IMG/VR virus record: IMGVR_UViG_3300000117_000022
Coordinates: 20,577-56,838 of that record
Length of the DNA: 36,262 nt
Strand: one strand, 5' to 3'
Source of the DNA: a virus
The translations under genes were made by a program, and so were the position numbers. How positions within the stretch are numbered: position 1 is the first letter of the stretch; every line of letters starts with the position of its first letter. This document shows, one piece after another, positions 32,504-36,262 of the stretch. Under the pieces are notes generated by a model. It was given only the letters and a program-made list of their open reading frames with translations, did no database searches and had not been told where the DNA came from.

Positions 32504-33591
32504 TATCCTCTCCCACCACCAACTTTAGGTTTTACTACATCTGCTTCATTAGAATAATCATCAACAATACTTGGCATTCCTTTAATTGATTTGTCCCCTA
32601 ATGGAGAAATTTGTTGATAATTTTCTTGAGATAGTATTTTGATTTCTACAAACTCTAATGACATTTTAGAAGAGATAGGTTGTCCACCTTCAAAGACTGC
32701 AAACTTTTGTCCATTGAAATGGTCTACATCACACTTGGTACACACCATAGGTAAAAATCCATCTAAGACATTTCGTATCGGCCCTTCAAATTCTACATCA
32801 AATATGTTTGGATAGTTAAAGTAGTTCTCCACATCATTCTCATCACTAGAACCAAATGTATCAGGCAACATAGCAGTTCTAAATGCATACATGATTTTAT
32901 TAATCTCGTCTGCTTCTTCTTGACTCTTCGGCCAGAACTCGTATTCAAATGCAAAACTTCTAAATGAAATGCCTTCTAGTGTTTGTTCTTGCATAGGATT
33001 GACTGCTCTACCATCTCTAAGGTTTCCTATACCACCAGTTAATTTATTTCCTAATGCATTTAGTGCCTTATTACCCATGGCTTTAATTGCTTCACCTGTT
33101 TCTCCAATTGCATCACCGAAACTTTCTGCTTCTCTTATCTCATTGATTGTTCTAGAACCAAAACCAAAGTCCTGTCCACTAAAAGAAACTTGTGATGTTG
33201 ATGATAACCCATCAGGAACATACAATGCAATTTCTACTCCAGTATCACCGTATATATTTTGAGCATTAGTTCCTTCTCGTTTTGCTCTAAGTCTTGTTGA
33301 GAAAACGATATAGTTATCCAAGTCATCTTTCAATGGATACCTTAACTCTTCTAATCCTCTGTTGACATCAGGATGGTCTAATTTATATTTTGCTTTGTTT
33401 CCTGCAACACTTGCTTCAAGTGTTTTTCTTCGACTCTCTAATTGTCGTTTTGCCTTTTCTGCATTTTCTCCAAGTTTGTCCAATGCAGAGGTAAAGTTTC
33501 TGCTACTAAATTTACTTGTAATACCCTTGAAGGAATTAATTGCAGACTTTGCCTTATTGATTTTTGAAATTAGTTTGTCGATAGATGCCAT
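32503..33591 (-). CDS. gp48: Baseplate tail-tube cap gp48
   Basis: The length (362) equals T4 gp48 (364). The first 60 residues are helical and basic. PLKDDLDNYIVFSTRL follows, and the diagnostic segment GISFRSFAFEYEFWPKSQEE with IMYAFRTAMLPD is typical of gp48/gp54-type tube cap proteins. The rest has the tube fold (YFNYPNIFDVEFEGPI, FLPMVCTKCDVDHFNG, SSKMSLEFVEIKILS). It ends KPKVGGGRG. It is the first gene of the minus-strand operon, with a CATAAATA promoter at 33635-33642 and only weak AGAG near the ATG. gp48 caps the baseplate hub and starts tail-tube growth with gp54. Confidence 0.9.
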   Translation of the reverse strand: MASIDKLISKINKAKSAINSFKGITSKFSSRNFTSALDKLGENAEKAKRQLESRRKTLEASVAGNKAKYKLDHPDVNRGLEELRYPLKDDLDNYIVFSTRLRAKREGTNAQNIYGDTGVEIALYVPDGLSSTSQVSFSGQDFGFGSRTINEIREAESFGDAIGETGEAIKAMGNKALNALGNKLTGGIGNLRDGRAVNPMQEQTLEGISFRSFAFEYEFWPKSQEEADEINKIMYAFRTAMLPDTFGSSDENDVENYFNYPNIFDVEFEGPIRNVLDGFLPMVCTKCDVDHFNGQKFAVFEGGQPISSKMSLEFVEIKILSQENYQQISPLGDKSIKGMPSIVDDYSNEADVVKPKVGGGRG

Positions 33592-33601
33592 TGAGAATCT
33601 C

Positions 33602-33609
33602 TATAAATA
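33602..33609 (+). promoter_or_regulatory. T4-type late promoter for the plus-strand operon (TATAAATA)
   Basis: TATAAATAGTATTA on the plus strand, 30 bases upstream of the ATG at 33640; predicted start near 33615. It lies within the predicted 5' leader of the minus-strand transcript. Confidence 0.75.
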
Positions 33610-33634
33610 GTATTAAATTAATTATGTACACTTC

Positions 33635-33642
33635 TATTTATG
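33635..33642 (-). promoter_or_regulatory. T4-type late promoter for the minus-strand operon (CATAAATA)
   Basis: CATAAATAGAAG on the minus strand, overlapping the first codon of the plus-strand gp4. Predicted start near 33629, leader about 38 bases to the gp48 ATG at 33591. It faces the plus promoter at 33602, so the two leaders overlap in antisense. Confidence 0.65.
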
Positions 33643-34071
33643 CAACATAAGGGTAGGTTCAAACCGAAGAACTATAAAAAGTACAAAGGAGATTCTACAA
33701 AAATCTTTTACAGGTCATCATGGGAAAGAAACTTCATGATATATTGTGATAAGTCTCCAGCAATCTTAGAATGGAGTAGTGAAGAATATGTGATTCCATA
33801 CGTATCACCACTCGATAAAAGAGTACATAGATACTTTCCTGATTTTTATATCAGGTATAAAAGTGCAACGGGAAAGATTATGAGAGAGATAATCGAAGTC
33901 AAACCCAAAAGACAGACAATGCCACCCAAACCCCAACAAAGAAAAACTAAGAAGTATCTAAATGAGATTACCACTTATGCAGTCAATGAAGCAAAGTTCA
34001 AAGCAGCAGAACAATATTGCAAAGATAGAAAGTATAAATTTCGTATATTAACTGAAGACGATTTGACCTAA
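33640..34071 (+). CDS. gp4: Head completion protein gp4
   Basis: The 143 residues align well by eye with T4 gp4 (150). RFKPKNYKKYKGDSTKIFYR is close to the T4 KGKFKPxxPxKYxGD start. SSWERNFMIYCDKSPAILEW with SSEEYVIPYVSPLDKRVHRY follows, then FPDFYIRYK, IREIIEVKPK-type EIIEVKPKRQTMPPK and KTKKYLNEITTYAVN. The D of PDFY, the E of IIEVK and the K resemble the PD-(D/E)xK nuclease core, as noted for gp4-type proteins. gp4 completes the head portal end before tail joining. It has a late promoter 30 bases upstream. No strong Shine-Dalgarno is visible. Confidence 0.93.
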   Translation: MQHKGRFKPKNYKKYKGDSTKIFYRSSWERNFMIYCDKSPAILEWSSEEYVIPYVSPLDKRVHRYFPDFYIRYKSATGKIMREIIEVKPKRQTMPPKPQQRKTKKYLNEITTYAVNEAKFKAAEQYCKDRKYKFRILTEDDLT

Positions 34072-34074
34072 AGA

Positions 34075-34082
34075 CATAAATA
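34075..34082 (+). promoter_or_regulatory. Late promoter abutting a start codon (CATAAATA)
   Basis: CATAAATA-GATTGT-ATG on the plus strand. The spacing is 6 bases, so the predicted transcript has at most one untranslated base before the ATG at 34089. Confidence 0.6.
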
Positions 34083-34088
34083 GATTGT

Positions 34089-34679
34089 ATGGGAATCTTT
34101 ACTGACGTATTATCATCTAAGCCTGCAGACATAGAGTCCAATTCTAAAGAAGGAATAGAATGGTTTAAGAAAACACTTCAGAAGATGAGTAGGTCTAAGT
34201 TAAAGAACATAAACTTACTTAGAGAAGAAACTGAAACTGATAATGTAAGGGATGATATCATAGGACACATGTATATGTTTGTATATGATGCATTGTATAA
34301 AGATGTTCTACCGTATTACGATAGATTTCCTTTAGTGATTCCAATGGATTTTACTAACAATGGTTTTATAGGGTTGAACTTACATTACATTGCACCCAAG
34401 TATAGGGCAATACTATTGGAAGAACTCTTCTCCCTAATTAGTGATACTGAATTGGATGGTGAAACACGATTTAAATTATCGTATGGTTTAATCAGGAAAG
34501 TATCGAGGTTCAGGTATGGGAAACCTTGTGTAAAAAGATACCTAACAACCCATATTGACGGACAACTAGAAAGAGTTCAACCAGTACATTGGAGTTTGGT
34601 TTCACAATTACCAAGTGCAAGATTTGGAAAGGGTACAAATACGTTAACAGTTTATAAAGACAGTAGGAAACAATTTTAA
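34089..34679 (+). CDS. Conserved phage protein of unknown role (196 aa)
   Basis: The protein begins MGIFTDVLSSKPADIESNSK and contains the strongly patterned middle part GHMYMFVYDALYKDVLPYYD, RFPLVIPMDFTNNGFIGLNL and HYIAPKYRAILLEELF. The 'P-Y-Y-D-R-F-P-L' and 'G-L-N-x-H-Y' signatures are typical of a conserved protein in the neck/baseplate region of T4-like marine phages. Its T4 counterpart may be the neighbour of gp4 (gp2, DNA end protector), but I cannot confirm this from sequence. It ends in an R/K-rich tail (VYKDSRKQF). It lies between gp4 and the tube-fold gene, overlapping the latter by one base. No ribosome site is visible and a late promoter abuts the ATG. Confidence 0.85.
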   Translation: MGIFTDVLSSKPADIESNSKEGIEWFKKTLQKMSRSKLKNINLLREETETDNVRDDIIGHMYMFVYDALYKDVLPYYDRFPLVIPMDFTNNGFIGLNLHYIAPKYRAILLEELFSLISDTELDGETRFKLSYGLIRKVSRFRYGKPCVKRYLTTHIDGQLERVQPVHWSLVSQLPSARFGKGTNTLTVYKDSRKQF

Positions 34680-35386
34680 TGGGAACATCAATAGACAAAT
34701 TCAAATTCAACTTTGACCAAGGTGCAAGAAGCAATAGATTCTCTGTTGATATTCATTGTCCCAAACTCGGTTTCTCCTTAGAGGGTATACGAGTAGAAAG
34801 TTGTTCATTGCCAGGCAGACAATTAACAACCAATCCATGGTCTGAATATGGTGTAAGACGTAATATGGTGACTGGAGAGATATTAGAAGATGGTGGAACT
34901 ATAGAGTTGACCTTCTTATGTGATTCGTCATTTGAGGATAGATTTTTGATTGAATCATGGAATAGTATTATCTATGAGAATGCAGGATTACAAGAAGGTA
35001 CTACAACCCATCCTATATTTGCATACTTAGATGACTACTCGGGAACAGTTAACATAGCACAATTAAGACATAACGATAAAGAAGCACTGACATATACATT
35101 AAATGAAGCATATCCATCTGCATTTGCACCTCAAGAAATGAGTCAAGGTGAAAGTGGGATTATGAAATTCTCATGTACTATAAGTTTTAGGAATTGGACT
35201 TCGGAATATAAAGCAGCACCTAAGTTGTCTGCACTAAATAAAGGAAGAAGAGCATTAAGAGGTTTTGCCGATGCACTAGGAACACTTGGAAGATACAACA
35301 AAACTGCACAGAAATTTGCAGATAGGTTGACAAGAAGTGATAGTAGACTAGGTAGGTTAGCAAACCTTTTTGGTGGAAATGGTTAA
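34679..35386 (+). CDS. Tail-tube-fold protein, gp54/gp19-like
   Basis: The N-terminal 170 residues follow the tail-tube fold: FKFNFDQGARSNRFSVDIHC, IRVESCSLPGRQLTTNPWSE, YGVRRNMVTGEIL, then IELTFLCDSSFEDRFLIESW. The strand IMKFSCTISFRNWTSEYK ends it. The GAR-x-N-x-F, S-C-x-L-P and D-x-x-x-x-R-x-x-x-x-x-W positions agree with tube proteins gp19 and gp54. The last 55 residues (RALRGFADALGTLGRYNKTA, FADRLTRSD) are helical and not part of gp19, which favours a tube initiator (gp54) over the main tube protein. Nearby gp48 supports that, since gp48 and gp54 act together in T4. The start overlaps the preceding stop (TAATG). Confidence 0.85.
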   Translation: MGTSIDKFKFNFDQGARSNRFSVDIHCPKLGFSLEGIRVESCSLPGRQLTTNPWSEYGVRRNMVTGEILEDGGTIELTFLCDSSFEDRFLIESWNSIIYENAGLQEGTTTHPIFAYLDDYSGTVNIAQLRHNDKEALTYTLNEAYPSAFAPQEMSQGESGIMKFSCTISFRNWTSEYKAAPKLSALNKGRRALRGFADALGTLGRYNKTAQKFADRLTRSDSRLGRLANLFGGNG

Positions 35387-35405
35387 ATACAATATGGAGT
35401 AAATT

Positions 35406-36104
35406 ATGGGATTACCAATCCAAACAACACCCACATATAGGTGTGTGTTGCCAAGTAGTGGAAGGGAAGTTAAGTACAGACCCTTCTTAGTTAAAGAACA
35501 AAAGATTCTTTCAATTGCAAAAGAGAGTGAAGACCAAAAACAAATCTTCAATGCAATTAAAGACCTTATAGAAAGTGTTACGTTTGGTGAAGTGTTAGCA
35601 GATAACCTTGCAGTAATGGATTTAGAATATCTATTTCTCAAGACTCGTTCTGCATCAGTTGGTGAAACAACTACAGTAAACACATCTTGTAGTGATACAG
35701 ATTGTGGAGGAAGTGCTACACTTAAAATCAATCTAGATGAGATTGAACCTAAAGGTGAATCAGCAGACAACAAAGTTATGATAAATGATAATGTTGGTGT
35801 CACACTTAGACCACCTATTGTTAAAAACATAAAGAGTTTAGGAAGTGGTGAAGATGCAGACGTGGTAGAAATTCTAACAGCATGTATTGATTCGATATTT
35901 GATGAAGAGAATGTCTACATGGCAGACGAGACATCAGATAAAGATTTATTAGAGTTTGTTGAGAGTTTGACATTTGGACAACTAGAACAACTTAGTATTT
36001 GGTTTGAGTCTCTACCAAAACTAACTTACACAACAAGTGGAGCTTGTGAAGTTTGTGGTAAAGAGACTACGAGAACACTAGAGGGATTACAGAGTTTTTT
36101 TTAA
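35406..36104 (+). CDS. gp26: Baseplate hub protein gp26 with a 3' slippery run
   Basis: The start (TPTYRCVLPSSGREVKYRPF with LVKEQKILSIAKESEDQKQI) and the following AIKDLIESV are the signature of the T4 gp26 baseplate-protein family (PF12322). There are two Cys pairs, SCSDTDCG and GACEVCGK, which may form a zinc-binding site. At 232 residues it is slightly longer than T4 gp26 (208). GGAG lies 8 bases before the ATG. The gene ends QSFF-stop inside a run of eight T (36095-36102), and the -1 frame continues as a long open sequence. In T4, gp26 is followed by gp51, and these are near the tape-measure gene. This suggests a gp26/gp26-extended pair made by frameshifting. Confidence 0.92.
   Translation: MGLPIQTTPTYRCVLPSSGREVKYRPFLVKEQKILSIAKESEDQKQIFNAIKDLIESVTFGEVLADNLAVMDLEYLFLKTRSASVGETTTVNTSCSDTDCGGSATLKINLDEIEPKGESADNKVMINDNVGVTLRPPIVKNIKSLGSGEDADVVEILTACIDSIFDEENVYMADETSDKDLLEFVESLTFGQLEQLSIWFESLPKLTYTTSGACEVCGKETTRTLEGLQSFF
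36095..36102 (+). promoter_or_regulatory. Candidate -1 ribosomal slip site (T TTT TTT A)
   Basis: Eight T residues bridge the last two Phe codons and the TAA of gp26. In frame it reads AG-T-TTT-TTT-TAA, which is the X-XXY-YYZ heptamer T-TTT-TTT. The only downstream helper is a weak 6-bp hairpin at 36124-36145, about 21 bases away. Confidence 0.6.
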
Positions 36105-36262
36105 TAGCTCTTTCTCATGAGTCCGTGTTTAATTATTATAACACGAACTTTCAGTTAATGCAACACCACAAGTATTCATTAACAGAACTCGAAAACATGA
36201 TGCCTTGGGAAAGAGAAGTATATGTCAAACTCCTTCTTAATTGGTTAGAGGAAGAAAAGGAA
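36101..36262 (+). CDS. -1 frame continuation of gp26 (gp51-like or T-type extension), partial
   Basis: In the -1 frame from the slip site, 54 codons are open to the window edge. They read LIALSHESVFNYYNTNFQLM, QHHKYSLTELENMMPWEREV, YVKLLLNWLEEEKE. The frame has no start codon before the slip site back to the stop at 36059, and after it only a GTG at 36125 and an ATG at 36158, residue 20 of this stretch. The sequence is aromatic and helical with a D/E-rich tail and looks conserved. An ATG at 36117 is in the wrong frame and stops after 13 codons. Position suggests a gp51 equivalent or an extended gp26. Confidence 0.65.
36124..36145 (+). other. Weak hairpin downstream of the slip site
   Basis: CGTGTT pairs with AACACG (6 bp) around a 10-base loop. 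It is farther from the slip site than usual frameshift stimulators, so its involvement is doubtful. Confidence 0.3.

Noticed and set aside
35357-35830. Minus-strand open frame of 157 codons opposite gp26
   Set aside because: It lies fully opposite the well-supported gp26 and tube-fold genes, has unusual composition, and has no promoter or ribosome site.
36117-36158. ATG at 36117 as start of a separate downstream gene
   Set aside because: It lies in the gp26 frame and stops after 13 codons (MSPCLIIITRTFS). The conserved-looking sequence is in another frame.

Overview
The window is part of the tail and baseplate late region of a marine T4-like myovirus (a relative of the T4-like cyanophages and pelagiphages). 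The evidence is a set of recognisable T4 homologues (gp4, gp26, gp48, gp53, gp27-like, gp5, gp25, gp6, gp8), AT-rich DNA, single-base stop/start overlaps, and many copies of the T4 late-promoter octamer (TATAAATA and close variants). The host cannot be named from the sequence. No tRNA, integrase, transposon or CRISPR array was seen. No gene-free stretch exceeds 300 bases; the longest is about 140 bases (9653-9792).

Layout. Positions 1-33591 are coded on the minus strand, 33640-36262 on the plus strand, with overlapping late promoters between them. Reading the minus strand from 33591 downward: gp48 tube cap, gp53 wedge, gp27-like hub, gp5 spike without a lysozyme domain, an unknown helical protein, gp25, gp6, a small virion protein, a 1174-residue protein in the gp7 position, gp8, a 2201-residue DUF4815-type protein and a 69-residue coiled-coil protein. 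Then comes a tail-fibre region (about 13.5 kb down to 0.86 kb) of modular beta-rich proteins that share N-terminal, central and C-terminal modules. Four proteins made largely of Q/N-P-Y/F repeats (858-1604, 1644-2534, 10393-11085, 11085-12329) lie in two pairs that bracket the fibre genes. A protein of unknown role runs off the left edge. The plus strand carries gp4, an unknown conserved protein, a tail-tube-fold protein (gp54/gp19-like) and gp26.

The plus and minus genes together would build the hub (gp5, gp27-like, gp26), the wedges (gp53, gp25, gp6, gp8, 1174-residue protein), the tube start (gp48, tube-fold protein) and the receptor-binding apparatus (fibres, one with a C1q-like tip). 

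Most notable points: (1) gp26 ends in a run of eight T, and the -1 frame continues, with no ATG of its own before residue 20, into a conserved-looking helical sequence. This looks like a programmed -1 frameshift of the kind known for tail assembly chaperones. (2) There is a family of four tandem-repeat proteins with an 18-residue higher-order period. (3) A fibre gene is split by an apparent one-base deletion near 6174. (4) Three late promoters sit so close to the ATG that leaderless mRNAs are predicted. (5) A 124-base leader contains three small hairpins that all expose AGTGA. (6) Three fibre-cluster proteins share the C-terminal sequence DGG[ST][FI].
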